The notes beneath the pieces were generated by a model that saw nothing but the letters and a program-made list of their open reading frames with translations, made no database searches and was not told where the DNA came from. The position numbers and the translations under genes are program-made. DNA of 64,000 bases. It comes from Pseudomonas sp. KUIN-1 (GTDB lineage: Bacteria > Pseudomonadota > Gammaproteobacteria > Pseudomonadales > Pseudomonadaceae). The stretch is from NCBI RefSeq assembly GCF_009176725.1, contig NZ_AP020337.1, positions 1 to 64,000 on the forward strand. The letters run 5' to 3'. Below are positions 1-11,988 of the stretch, piece after piece. Position 1 is the stretch's first letter. Each line of letters opens with the position of its first letter.

Positions 1-73
1 TGGATAAGTCGCCTCTGGGTCGTTACAATGGCGGCTGTTTTTGCCTCACCGGCTTTCAACTCAGGGGATATCC
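1..73. promoter_or_regulatory. origin-proximal leader of dnaA, partial DnaA box
   Basis: The window opens with TGGATAAG, which is the last seven bases of a reverse-strand DnaA box (TGTGGATAA) cut by the window edge. In pseudomonads oriC lies just upstream of dnaA, so this stretch is probably the right border of the origin plus the dnaA leader. An AGGGGA ribosome binding site at 64-68 precedes the GTG start at 74. The rest of the origin is outside the window. Confidence 0.5.
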
Positions 74-1609
74 GTGTCAGTGGAACTTTGGCAGCAGTGC
101 GTGGAGCTTTTGCGCGATGAGCTGCCTGCCCAGCAATTCAACACTTGGATCCGTCCGCTACAGGTCGAAGCCGAAGGCGACGAGTTGCGTGTGTACGCAC
201 CCAATCGTTTTGTTCTCGACTGGGTCAACGAAAAGTACCTTGGTCGTCTGCTCGAGCTTCTCGGCGAACACGGTCAAGGCATGGCCCCTGCTCTTTCCTT
301 ATTAATAGGAAGCAAGCGCAGCTCAGCACCGCGTGCTGCCCCGAATGCACCCTTGGCCGCTGCAGCCTCACAGGCGCTGTCTGCCAATTCGGTCAGCAGC
401 GTCTCGGCCCCGGCTCCTGCCACGGCTGCTCCAGCTGCTGCTGTAGCGACGCCTGCACCGGTTCAGAACGTTGCAACACACGACGAACCGTCGCGTGACA
501 GCTTCGATCCGATGGCGGGTGCCAGCTCGCAACAAGCGCCCGCCCGCGCTGAACAACGTACCGTCCAGGTAGAAGGTGCGCTCAAGCACACCAGTTACCT
601 GAACCGTACGTTCACGTTCGAAAATTTCGTCGAGGGTAAGTCCAACCAGCTGGCACGCGCTGCGGCCTGGCAGGTTGCCGACAACCCCAAGCATGGCTAC
701 AACCCGCTGTTCCTTTATGGCGGCGTCGGTCTTGGTAAAACTCACTTGATGCATGCGGTGGGTAACCACCTGCTGAAGAAGAACCCGAACGCCAAGGTCG
801 TGTACCTGCATTCGGAGCGCTTCGTTGCAGACATGGTCAAGGCCTTGCAGCTCAATGCAATCAACGAGTTCAAGCGCTTCTACCGTTCAGTCGATGCGCT
901 GCTGATCGACGACATCCAGTTTTTTGCCCGCAAGGAACGTTCGCAGGAAGAGTTTTTCCACACGTTCAACGCGCTGCTGGAAGGCGGACAGCAGGTCATT
1001 CTGACCAGCGACCGCTATCCCAAGGAAATCGAAGGCCTTGAAGAGCGACTCAAATCGCGTTTCGGCTGGGGCCTGACGGTTGCCGTCGAGCCTCCCGAGC
1101 TGGAAACCCGCGTCGCGATCCTCATGAAGAAAGCAGATCAGGCCAAGGTCGATCTGCCTCATGACGCAGCGTTCTTCATTGCCCAGCGAATTCGCTCCAA
1201 CGTCCGTGAGCTGGAAGGTGCGCTCAAGCGCGTCATCGCTCACTCGCACTTCATGGGCCGCGACATCACCATCGAGTTGATTCGCGAGTCGCTGAAGGAC
1301 TTGCTGGCGTTGCAGGACAAGCTGGTCAGTGTGGATAACATTCAGCGCACCGTCGCCGAGTACTACAAGATCAAGATCTCCGATCTGTTGTCCAAGCGTC
1401 GTTCCCGCTCTGTCGCCCGGCCTCGCCAGGTCGCGATGGCGCTCTCCAAGGAACTCACCAACCACAGTCTTCCGGAAATCGGTGATGTGTTTGGTGGCCG
1501 TGACCACACGACTGTCTTGCACGCATGCCGAAAGATCAACGAGCTCAAGGAATCCGATGCGGATATCCGCGAGGACTACAAGAACCTGCTGCGCACTCTG
1601 ACTACGTGA
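74..1609 (+). CDS. dnaA: chromosomal replication initiator protein DnaA
   Basis: DnaA binds DnaA boxes at oriC and melts the origin in its ATP form. The 511-residue product has the N-terminal helicase-loading domain (begins VSVELWQQC), a long Ala/Pro-rich linker (about residues 90-175), the AAA+ domain with Walker [10 protein letters not shown] near residue 216 and Walker B LLIDDIQF, and a C-terminal helix-turn-helix with the DHTTVLHA signature. GTG at 74 is chosen because AGGGGA lies 5-10 bases upstream and the N-terminus matches the family; a TTG in frame at 41 would add 11 unlikely residues. It is the first gene of dnaA-dnaN-recF-gyrB. A perfect DnaA box lies inside the gene at 1330-1338. 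Confidence 0.98.
1330..1338 (-). promoter_or_regulatory. DnaA box inside dnaA
   Basis: Perfect reverse-strand 9-mer TGTGGATAA (TTATCCACA). It falls in the coding sequence before the DNA-binding domain. It is one of seven perfect copies seen in the first 33 kb. Confidence 0.5.
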
Positions 1610-1647
1610 TAACGCCAGTGCAGCTCATCAAGGCAAGGGACTAGACC

Positions 1648-2751
1648 ATGCATTTCACCATTCAACGCGAAGCCCTGTTGAAACCCCTGCAATTGGTCGC
1701 CGGCGTCGTCGAACGCCGCCAGACCTTGCCGGTTCTTTCCAATGTGCTCCTGGTCGTCGAAGGTCAGCAACTGTCGCTGACCGGTACGGATCTGGAAGTC
1801 GAACTGGTTGGCCGCGTCCAGCTGGAAGAGCCCGCCGAACCTGGGGAAATCACGGTTCCTGCGCGCAAGCTCATGGACATTTGCAAAAGCCTGTCCAATG
1901 ACGCGCTGATCGACATCAAGCTCGATGATTCGAAACTGATCGTCAAGGCCGGTCGTAGCCGGTTCACCCTGTCGACTCTGCCTGCCAATGATTTCCCTAC
2001 CGTCGAAGAAGGCCCGGGTTCGCTGACGTTCACTCTGGTGCAGAGCAAACTGCGCCGCTTGATCGAGCGCACCAGCTTTGCGATGGCCCAGCAGGACGTT
2101 CGTTACTATCTCAACGGCATGCTGCTTGAAGTGAGTGCCGGTATCTTGCGTGCGGTTGCCACCGACGGCCACCGCCTGGCCATGTGCTCGATGTCTGCCG
2201 ATATCGAACACGCCGATCGGCATCAGGTGATCGTTCCACGCAAAGGTATTCTTGAAATGGCGCGCCTGCTGACCGAACAGGACGGCACGGTCAGCATCGT
2301 TCTGGGTCAGCATCACATCCGTGCGACCACTGGCGAATTCACCTTCACCTCCAAGCTGGTCGATGGCAAGTTCCCGGATTACGAGCGTGTGCTGCCTAAA
2401 GGTGGTGACAAGCTGGTGCTCGGTGATCGTCAGGCACTGCGTGAGGCGTTCAGCCGCACGGCGATTCTGTCCAACGAGAAGTACCGCGGCATCCGTCTGC
2501 AACTGGCCAGCGGTCAATTGAAGATTCAGGCCAACAACCCTGAGCAGGAAGAAGCAGAAGAAGAAATCAGCGTCGAGTACAACGGTGACTCGTTGGAGAT
2601 TGGTTTCAACGTGAGCTACTTGCTCGACGTGCTGGGCGTCATGACCACCGAACAGGTGCGCCTGATTCTGTCTGACTCCAATAGCAGCGCCCTAGTGCAA
2701 GAGTCCGATAACGACGACTCCGCCTACGTTGTCATGCCGATGCGTCTGTAA
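1648..2751 (+). CDS. dnaN: DNA polymerase III beta subunit (sliding clamp)
   Basis: The clamp encircles DNA and tethers the polymerase; it also recruits Hda, MutS and ligase. The 367-residue length is standard for the family, with three repeated clamp domains and the typical N-terminus MHFTIQREALLKPLQ and C-terminus VVMPMRL. It lies 38 bases after dnaA and 22 bases before recF, and is probably co-transcribed with both. Confidence 0.98.
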   Translation: MHFTIQREALLKPLQLVAGVVERRQTLPVLSNVLLVVEGQQLSLTGTDLEVELVGRVQLEEPAEPGEITVPARKLMDICKSLSNDALIDIKLDDSKLIVKAGRSRFTLSTLPANDFPTVEEGPGSLTFTLVQSKLRRLIERTSFAMAQQDVRYYLNGMLLEVSAGILRAVATDGHRLAMCSMSADIEHADRHQVIVPRKGILEMARLLTEQDGTVSIVLGQHHIRATTGEFTFTSKLVDGKFPDYERVLPKGGDKLVLGDRQALREAFSRTAILSNEKYRGIRLQLASGQLKIQANNPEQEEAEEEISVEYNGDSLEIGFNVSYLLDVLGVMTTEQVRLILSDSNSSALVQESDNDDSAYVVMPMRL

Positions 2752-2773
2752 CTTCATGTCCAGCGCAACCTAG

Positions 2774-6299
<3,526 letters not shown>

Positions 6300-6320
6300 T
6301 GAGCGTATGATCAAAACATC

Positions 6321-6345
6321 AACCCCGGCGAAAGCCGGGGTTTTT
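6321..6345 (+). terminator. Rho-independent terminator after gyrB
   Basis: Stem AACCCCGGC / GCCGGGGTT with a short GAAA-type loop, followed by TTTTTG. It ends the dnaA-gyrB transcription unit and separates it from the convergent accessory genes. Confidence 0.9.
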
Positions 6346-6354
6346 GTTTGTGCT

Positions 6355-7242
6355 CTAAAACAGTTTCGCCAGTCGCAGATTCAAGCGGGACTTTTCCCGG
6401 AAGCCCTCCTCCACTTCTACATCCCTGCCGAGTACGGCCTGGACCTGAATCGACGGGGTCAGCATGTGAGTGGCACTCACACGCAGGTAGGTAGTGCTCA
6501 GTTGATCGTCTTGATTGACGCCACCCACCCGGTTTTCTCCGCCATCAATATGGCCTCCACCAACGGCAAACCGGGTTTGCGGCGAAACGTTGTAGCTCAG
6601 GTAAGCCTGATATTCGTAGCGGGTCTTCTGTGCCAATGTGTCACTGCCTGAACCGTAATCATCGTTATCGCTGAACCATGAGACATCCGCAGCGGTGTCC
6701 AGAGCCCATCTGGCATTGAAGTGATGGATGTAGGCTGCTTGCAGCAAAAGACGCCAGCGGTTTTCACCCAGGTTGAGTGTGTCGTCGTTTTCGTAACTGC
6801 CGGTAGGCAAATAAAGGTAAGGCGCCACGGAAAAGACATCCTTATTTGCAGTGGCTAAGGTCCACTTTACCGGTGCGCCGAGAATCAGATCTCCGGCGCC
6901 GGTGGTCTGGCCAAGCGCGCTTGCCTCACCACCAGCCTTCAGATGTCCATAAGGCAGGATGAACTGTGGCTCTATCACCGCGTTGTTGCTCAGCGCAAAC
7001 GAGTGGATATAGCGAAGCAGGCTGACATCGGTCTTGAGTCGAAAATCGTCCGAGACTTTGTGACCGTTGCTGTAAAAGTCCGAGCTTTCAGCGTGTTGTG
7101 CATAAACCAGCAAAGCGTTCATGCCGACAGGCAGCGTCTCATAATCGCCTGCGGTGATTTCCAGGGCATGAGTCACGGTCGACCAACACAGCATGGTAGA
7201 GCTGGCCAGCACTGAACGAGCAACCAGGTTGAGTCTTTGCAT
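6355..7242 (-). CDS. transporter of the phenol-degradation meta-pathway family
   Basis: The 295-residue protein has a cleavable signal peptide (first ~26 residues, ending THA-LE) and a body rich in alternating aromatic/hydrophilic strands, ending in a C-terminal phenylalanine as outer-membrane barrels do. It resembles the family annotated as phenol meta-pathway transporters, whose exact substrate is unknown. It lies 27 bases after the aldoxime dehydratase gene on the same strand, so it is probably the last gene of the nitrile operon and may take up the aldoxime/nitrile or export the acid; that role is inference. Confidence 0.7.
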   Translation of the reverse strand: MQRLNLVARSVLASSTMLCWSTVTHALEITAGDYETLPVGMNALLVYAQHAESSDFYSNGHKVSDDFRLKTDVSLLRYIHSFALSNNAVIEPQFILPYGHLKAGGEASALGQTTGAGDLILGAPVKWTLATANKDVFSVAPYLYLPTGSYENDDTLNLGENRWRLLLQAAYIHHFNARWALDTAADVSWFSDNDDYGSGSDTLAQKTRYEYQAYLSYNVSPQTRFAVGGGHIDGGENRVGGVNQDDQLSTTYLRVSATHMLTPSIQVQAVLGRDVEVEEGFREKSRLNLRLAKLF

Positions 7243-7269
7243 ATCTGTTTCCTCAAGGATTAATGCGTG

Positions 7270-8304
7270 TCAGCGGCTCAGCAAGCCGCTGCCGGGGTGG
7301 CAATTGAGGTATTCGAAATACTGGGCCTCACGGGGGATCACCGCGATCTCATGGTAGAGGCGTAACTGGACCTGGAAGTTGAGGGTCTGTACGTACTGCA
7401 TGAAGCCGCCGAAGATCGCCACATGAGTGGGATGGGTCTTTGCCCAACGCTCCAGGTTGCTCAGGTGATCGAACCAGGCGAGGCCGAAGCTCTTCTCCAA
7501 AGGCTCGCCGCTCTCGTTGTCCAGCGCTTGCATGAAGCGACAGCTCAGGCAGCCGACGGTGGCGCCTTCGTCGCGCAGAAACGTCATGCCGGTCTGCAGC
7601 ACGGGCTGTATGTCGTTCAGGTACAGATCGCGTTCCTGTCCGGTGGTGCTGCTCCAGTCCTGCCCGGAGCGAATCAGGCACAGGTTGTCGCGACCGGACA
7701 TACGCACCCTGCCGGCACGCAGCACGTCCGCACTTGAAGGATTGCTGCTACCTGCCAGTGCATCAGTCTGGGCAAAAGGGATACGGTCGCGGGAACTGCC
7801 CCAGTACGCGTGTTCCTGAATAGGCTCACTCATGTGAGTGGCCAGGTGAGTAACACCTTCGGGCACATCCGGGGCGGAAAACAATGTTTCGAAACGCTCG
7901 GTGCTGGGGCAAACGACCTCTAGGAACCATCCCAGCGGCCCTGTTTCACGAGCCGGATCCTGCCACCAGCGCAAGAACCCCGAGCTGTTTCGCCACTGAT
8001 TGAAAGCGTCCACGTCGTGCCAGTAAGCGATGGCTATGCAGGTATGGAAACCATCGGCGTCCACGCAACATGCGCTGTCCCAATACCGCGGGCCTGAGTC
8101 GCTATCAAACCGAGCGGTTATCGCTGCCAGTTCTGGCAGACCTACCGGATGCAGGGATTGGACGCCGAAATAAGCCATCACCACCTGCCCTGCCAGCGGA
8201 TCGAAACGCGCGGACCATGCAGGAAAAGGTGGTTGATAGCCCTCGGGCAGATTGCTGTTCAGCTCACGTGGCTTGCGCAGATGTTCAGGAATCGCTGAGT
8301 GCAT
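7270..8304 (-). CDS. haem-containing aldoxime dehydratase (OxdA/phenylacetaldoxime dehydratase family)
   Basis: Enzymes of this family dehydrate aldoximes (R-CH=N-OH) to nitriles with a ferrous haem. The 344-residue length and motifs fit: N-terminal RKPRELNSNLPEGYQPP, a central FDPLAGQVVMAYFGVQ, and C-terminal histidines in PTHVAIFGGF and LRLYHEIAV, which are candidates for the haem-ligand and acid-base residues (assignment inferred). The start lies one base beyond the end of the nitrilase gene, implying translational coupling: the nitrile made here is the substrate of the next enzyme. In P. syringae a likely substrate is indole-3-acetaldoxime, giving indole-3-acetonitrile. Confidence 0.85.
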   Translation of the reverse strand: MHSAIPEHLRKPRELNSNLPEGYQPPFPAWSARFDPLAGQVVMAYFGVQSLHPVGLPELAAITARFDSDSGPRYWDSACCVDADGFHTCIAIAYWHDVDAFNQWRNSSGFLRWWQDPARETGPLGWFLEVVCPSTERFETLFSAPDVPEGVTHLATHMSEPIQEHAYWGSSRDRIPFAQTDALAGSSNPSSADVLRAGRVRMSGRDNLCLIRSGQDWSSTTGQERDLYLNDIQPVLQTGMTFLRDEGATVGCLSCRFMQALDNESGEPLEKSFGLAWFDHLSNLERWAKTHPTHVAIFGGFMQYVQTLNFQVQLRLYHEIAVIPREAQYFEYLNCHPGSGLLSR

Positions 8305-8305
8305 G

Positions 8306-9316
8306 TCACACCTCCAGCGCGATGTCAGGCCGAAGCAGCTCGATGGACTCGCTGCTGATCGGCAGGCCTGGCAGATCGACTACACATGGAGCGGGATTGG
8401 GATTGAACATCAGACGAGTCACGTCGGGACGTGAGTAATGTCCAGCCGGGCCGGCTGCTACTTTGGCGAAGGTCAATGCGGCTGGATCAAGTGTTGCGTA
8501 GAGCAGACCTTCCTCATGTTCGCTCAATGGGGTCGCCAGATCACTTCCGTCCGGACCGAAAATCCGTGCGTGTCCGCCACCGGCCTGCAGCAGGCTGCGT
8601 TTGGCATCACTGTCGCAAAGCATTTCGATCATTTCAGGGGAAACGATTGCACAGGGTGCGAGGACGAAGCATTGCCCTTCTGCGGCATAAACCCGCGAAG
8701 CCGCAGTATTGACCTCGGGGCCCAGGGCGCTCGTGGCGTTGCGGTACAGGCTGAAGCTTGGCCAGGCCGCTACGTGAATCTGTTCGTTCTGTGCGTACAT
8801 GGCGTACTTGGAAAGCGGTTGCAGGTGCTCCCAGCAGCAAAGCGCACCGAGAACACCGACAGGGGTTTCAAAGGTACGCAATGATGCCCCGTCGCCTTCG
8901 CCAAACATCGTACGTTCCACATGAGTAGCCTTGAGCTTGCGACGCACGCCAACCGTTTCACCGTGATCGTCGATGATCCACTGACCGATATACAGCGACG
9001 CGTTGTTGCGCTCGCTGTAACCGAGCACCACATAGAGACCGAGATGGCGAGCCGCATCGCTGATACGTCGGGCCTGAACACTCTCCAGCACCAGAGACTG
9101 CTGGTGATAACGCTGCACCAACGGCATGTTCCAGGCCGGTGCGTCGAGCCACAAGAACCACGGATAGCCCGGAATCCACGTTTCCGGGAATGCAATCAGA
9201 CCGGCTCCGGCGGCTGCCGCCTGCTCCATCAGGGTTATGGTCTTGTCTACGGTGGCGTCCAGATCCAGGAACACGGGCGCAGCTTGCACACAGGCGACTT
9301 TCAGAGGGTCTTTCAT
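8306..9316 (-). CDS. nitrilase
   Basis: Nitrilases hydrolyse nitriles to acids and ammonia. The 336-residue product carries the full triad: Glu45 in FPETW, Lys129 in RRKLKATH and Cys161 in ALCCWEH. The start ATG at 9316 gives the family-typical MKDPLKVACVQAAP; an in-frame extension to 9490 would overlap the divergent regulator and adds no conserved sequence. It is the first gene of a three-gene leftward unit with aldoxime dehydratase and a transporter. P. syringae pv. syringae is known to turn indole-3-acetonitrile into the auxin indole-3-acetic acid with a nitrilase, so auxin synthesis is the leading hypothesis. Confidence 0.92.
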   Translation of the reverse strand: MKDPLKVACVQAAPVFLDLDATVDKTITLMEQAAAAGAGLIAFPETWIPGYPWFLWLDAPAWNMPLVQRYHQQSLVLESVQARRISDAARHLGLYVVLGYSERNNASLYIGQWIIDDHGETVGVRRKLKATHVERTMFGEGDGASLRTFETPVGVLGALCCWEHLQPLSKYAMYAQNEQIHVAAWPSFSLYRNATSALGPEVNTAASRVYAAEGQCFVLAPCAIVSPEMIEMLCDSDAKRSLLQAGGGHARIFGPDGSDLATPLSEHEEGLLYATLDPAALTFAKVAAGPAGHYSRPDVTRLMFNPNPAPCVVDLPGLPISSESIELLRPDIALEV

Positions 9317-9482
9317 CGTCAAAACTCGAATGGCTGTTGGATGGCCACAGGCTATGAGCTTTCCTGACGACGGTATTAGGACGAAAAGGAACGGCTTTTT
9401 GACTGGAAGGGATAGGCTGACAGGGATGGTTTCAGACTTGCATGGCGATTGGCTCGACGCATCGAAGTGCAGGTTGAACGCG

Positions 9483-10457
9483 ATGAGCATCTATTTCGAT
9501 ACCAACAGCATTGTCGTGCGGGAACGGGCAGAGTTCTGGCAGGAAGTGGTGTGCAGTACTTTCGTGCCATTGGAATGTGCCTTCCCGGATCGACAAAACT
9601 TCCAGGGTCGTTTGCGCTCGCATAGCGTCGCAGGGCTTGGCTTGGTTGAAGTACAGGCCTGCGAGCAGACGGTCGTTCGAGATACCTCGAGTATTTCGCG
9701 CAGTGACGACGAGTTCGTATTGGTGAGTCTGGCGCTTGAAGGCCGGGCGCAGGTTTCTCAGGAGGGACGCGAAGCGATATTGGAGGTCGGCGACTTTGCT
9801 ATCTACGACACTCGTCGCCCTTACCGACTGCACTTCGACAGTGCGTTCAGTCAGACCGTGGTGCAAATCCCGCGCAACAGTCTGCAGCAGCGCCTGTGCA
9901 ATCTGGAGTATCTGACCGCTTTATCCATGTCTCGCGATAACCCGCTCAATGGACTGGTCTTCGACTTTTTTACCGGTCTCGCTGCACTCGAGAACCGGGT
10001 AGGCGAATCGCAGCAGGCGCGGATAACCGAGCAAGGGCTGGACTTGTTGGCAATGGCTTTGTCCGAAAGAGTCAAAGGGCAGGCACAAGGTTCGAGACGC
10101 AGTGGCTTACTGCTGCGCATCAAGGACCATATTCAGGCCAACCTGGCAGATACAAAACTGTCTCTGGCCAATGTCAGCGCCCGATTCGGAGTCAGCACGC
10201 GCTATGTCAGCAGCCTGTTTCAGGATGAACAGACCTCGTTCGGGCGCTACCTGTTGGGCTCCCGGCTACAACGCTGCGCCAGTGATCTGCGCGAGCCATT
10301 ACTCGCCAATCGACAGATCAGCGAGATCGCTTGGCGTTGGGGATTCAGTGATGTCGCTTACTTCAGCAGAGTCTTCCGCCAGCGCTTCGGAGCGCCTGCA
10401 AGGGAATATCGGCTTGAAACTTCGCAAACCCCGCGCATAAAAAAACCGACCTCTTAA
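9483..10457 (+). CDS. AraC-family transcriptional regulator, probable activator of the nitrilase operon
   Basis: The 324-residue protein has an N-terminal AraC_binding_2-type sensor domain (DEFVLVSLALEGRAQV, GDFAIYDTRRPY) and a C-terminal double helix-turn-helix (SLANVSARFGVSTRYVSSLF, then ISEIAWRWGFSDVAYFSRVF). The domain layout is that of NitR/OxdR-type activators that sense nitriles or aldoximes. It is divergent from the nitrilase gene across 166 bases. ATG at 9483 is preferred; an upstream ATG at 9426 is possible. Its stop codon lies in the loop of a terminator. Confidence 0.85.
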   Translation: MSIYFDTNSIVVRERAEFWQEVVCSTFVPLECAFPDRQNFQGRLRSHSVAGLGLVEVQACEQTVVRDTSSISRSDDEFVLVSLALEGRAQVSQEGREAILEVGDFAIYDTRRPYRLHFDSAFSQTVVQIPRNSLQQRLCNLEYLTALSMSRDNPLNGLVFDFFTGLAALENRVGESQQARITEQGLDLLAMALSERVKGQAQGSRRSGLLLRIKDHIQANLADTKLSLANVSARFGVSTRYVSSLFQDEQTSFGRYLLGSRLQRCASDLREPLLANRQISEIAWRWGFSDVAYFSRVFRQRFGAPAREYRLETSQTPRIKKPTS

Positions 10458-10467
10458 AGGTCGGTTT
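10443..10467 (+). terminator. terminator overlapping the stop of the AraC gene
   Basis: Stem AAACCGACCT / AGGTCGGTTT with a five-base loop that contains the end of the stop codon. The A/T flanks make it usable in both directions. Confidence 0.8.
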
Positions 10468-10585
10468 CTGATACATCATCAAAACTTATGCACGTTTTTC
10501 CGGTTTTTATAGCCTGAAAAAATATGTATACGAATTAACAGGTTAGACAGCCTTTTTCAGCGATTTCAGAAAAACCGTACACAGG

Positions 10586-10594
10586 TTATCCACA
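10586..10594 (+). promoter_or_regulatory. DnaA box between the AraC gene and plsC
   Basis: Perfect TTATCCACA in the intergenic region, four bases before the plsC stop codon. It is part of the origin-proximal set of dispersed boxes. Confidence 0.5.
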
Positions 10595-10597
10595 AAA

Positions 10598-11368
10598 TCA
10601 CGCCGGGACTTTTTCGGGGGTGGCTGCAGGCTCGACAGGCGAACCCATTGCGCGTTGTGTGTCTTCATTCCAGGCCTGCACACGCTCATTCAACGCAGCA
10701 ATGGCACGTGGGCCTGTGCCTTCTGCATACATCGGCTCGCCGATCACCACTTGAATGGTGCCTGGCTTTTTTGCCCAGCCGTCGCGAGGCCAGTACTTGC
10801 CTGCGTTGTGCGCGACAGGCAGCACGGGCAGGTCGGCGTTCACTGCCAGTGCAGTTCCACCGCGTGAGAATTTGCCGACCTGGCCGTAAGGCACGCGTGT
10901 GCCCTCCGGGAAGATCAATACCCAGACGCCGTCCTTGAGCAACTCGTCGCCCTTCTTGGCAATCTCCCTGAGTGCGGCTTTCGGGTTTTCGCGGTCGATG
11001 GCGATCGGGCGCAGCATTGCCATCGCCCAGCCAAAGAACGGCACATAGAGCAGTTCACGCTTGAGGACCTGACTCATCGGCTCGAAATACGCCGACAGAA
11101 AGAAGGTCTCCCAGGTGCTCTGATGGTTGGAGATGATCACGCAGGGGGTTTTCGGTACGTTCTCGGCGCCAGTTACTTCAACCTTGATGTTCAGGAACAC
11201 CTTGGTCAGCCAGATGGCGCAGCGGCACCAGTAGACGTTGATGAAGCGATAGCGGGCTTTGAACGGCAGAAAAGGCGCAATGAAAAAACTCAACGTGCAC
11301 CACAGCAGCGAGCTGGTGCCCAGCAACAGGTAAAAGAAGAAGGTCCTGATTGCCTGCATGATCGACAT
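10598..11368 (-). CDS. plsC: 1-acyl-sn-glycerol-3-phosphate acyltransferase
   Basis: Acylates lysophosphatidic acid to phosphatidic acid at the inner membrane. The 256-residue protein has an N-terminal hydrophobic segment, the catalytic block NHQSTWE (His82, Glu87; HX4E, where many homologues have HX4D) and the glycerol-phosphate binding block FPEGTRVPYG near residue 155. It follows gmhB on the same strand with a gap of about 65 bases. In P. aeruginosa the gene at this position is called lptA. Confidence 0.93.
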   Translation of the reverse strand: MSIMQAIRTFFFYLLLGTSSLLWCTLSFFIAPFLPFKARYRFINVYWCRCAIWLTKVFLNIKVEVTGAENVPKTPCVIISNHQSTWETFFLSAYFEPMSQVLKRELLYVPFFGWAMAMLRPIAIDRENPKAALREIAKKGDELLKDGVWVLIFPEGTRVPYGQVGKFSRGGTALAVNADLPVLPVAHNAGKYWPRDGWAKKPGTIQVVIGEPMYAEGTGPRAIAALNERVQAWNEDTQRAMGSPVEPAATPEKVPA

Positions 11369-11433
11369 AGTTACGTTTACCGTACGGGCAGGTGCCCGCT
11401 CCTTGAGCGTCCTGAACCTGAAGAACTGATTGT

Positions 11434-11976
11434 TCAGTGAGTGCTGTTGTGGATAAGTTCTGCGGCAACTGCCGCCAGATCGTCAAAAATCAATGTGCCT
11501 GCCGGTACTCCGCCTTCCATCGTCTTGCGGCCTTTGCCGGTCATTACCAGCACAGGCTGAGAATCGACGGCCAATGCGGCCTGCAGGTCACCCTTGCTGT
11601 CGCCCACGAACCAGAGACCTTTGAGGTCCGCTGCGTAATGACGGGCGATGGCCCGCAGCATGCCGGGTTTGGGCTTGCGGCAGGTACAGCCATCGTCTGG
11701 CCCATGCGGGCAATAGACGATCAAACCGAGCTCGCCGCCCTGCTCTGCCACCAGCTTGCGCAAGCGCACGTGCATGGCATCCAGAGTGGCCAGATCGTAA
11801 TAACCTCGGGCAATGCCCGACTGGTTGGTGGCGACGGCCACCGTCCAGCCGGCCTTGCTCAGCGCTGCGATAGCTTCGATCGAGCCAGGAATGGGCAGCC
11901 ACTCCGCCACCGACTTTATGTAAGTGTCGGAGTCATGATTGATCACGCCATCCCGATCGAGTATCAGCAGTTTCAC
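11434..11976 (-). CDS. gmhB: D-glycero-beta-D-manno-heptose 1,7-bisphosphate 7-phosphatase
   Basis: Removes the 7-phosphate in ADP-heptose synthesis for the LPS inner core. The 180-residue HAD protein has DRDGVIN at residues 7-13 (nucleophile Asp7, acid Asp9), the second motif ATNQSG, the zinc-binding loop CPHGPDDGCTCRKPKPGM and the GDSKGD motif. It is 12 bases downstream of glyS on the same strand. A perfect DnaA box (11448-11456) overlaps its last codons. Confidence 0.95.
   Translation of the reverse strand: MKLLILDRDGVINHDSDTYIKSVAEWLPIPGSIEAIAALSKAGWTVAVATNQSGIARGYYDLATLDAMHVRLRKLVAEQGGELGLIVYCPHGPDDGCTCRKPKPGMLRAIARHYAADLKGLWFVGDSKGDLQAALAVDSQPVLVMTGKGRKTMEGGVPAGTLIFDDLAAVAAELIHNSTH
11448..11456 (-). 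promoter_or_regulatory. DnaA box in the 3' end of gmhB
   Basis: Perfect TGTGGATAA on the + strand (TTATCCACA on the - strand) within the last codons of gmhB. Confidence 0.45.
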
Positions 11977-11988
11977 AGCGACTCCTTG

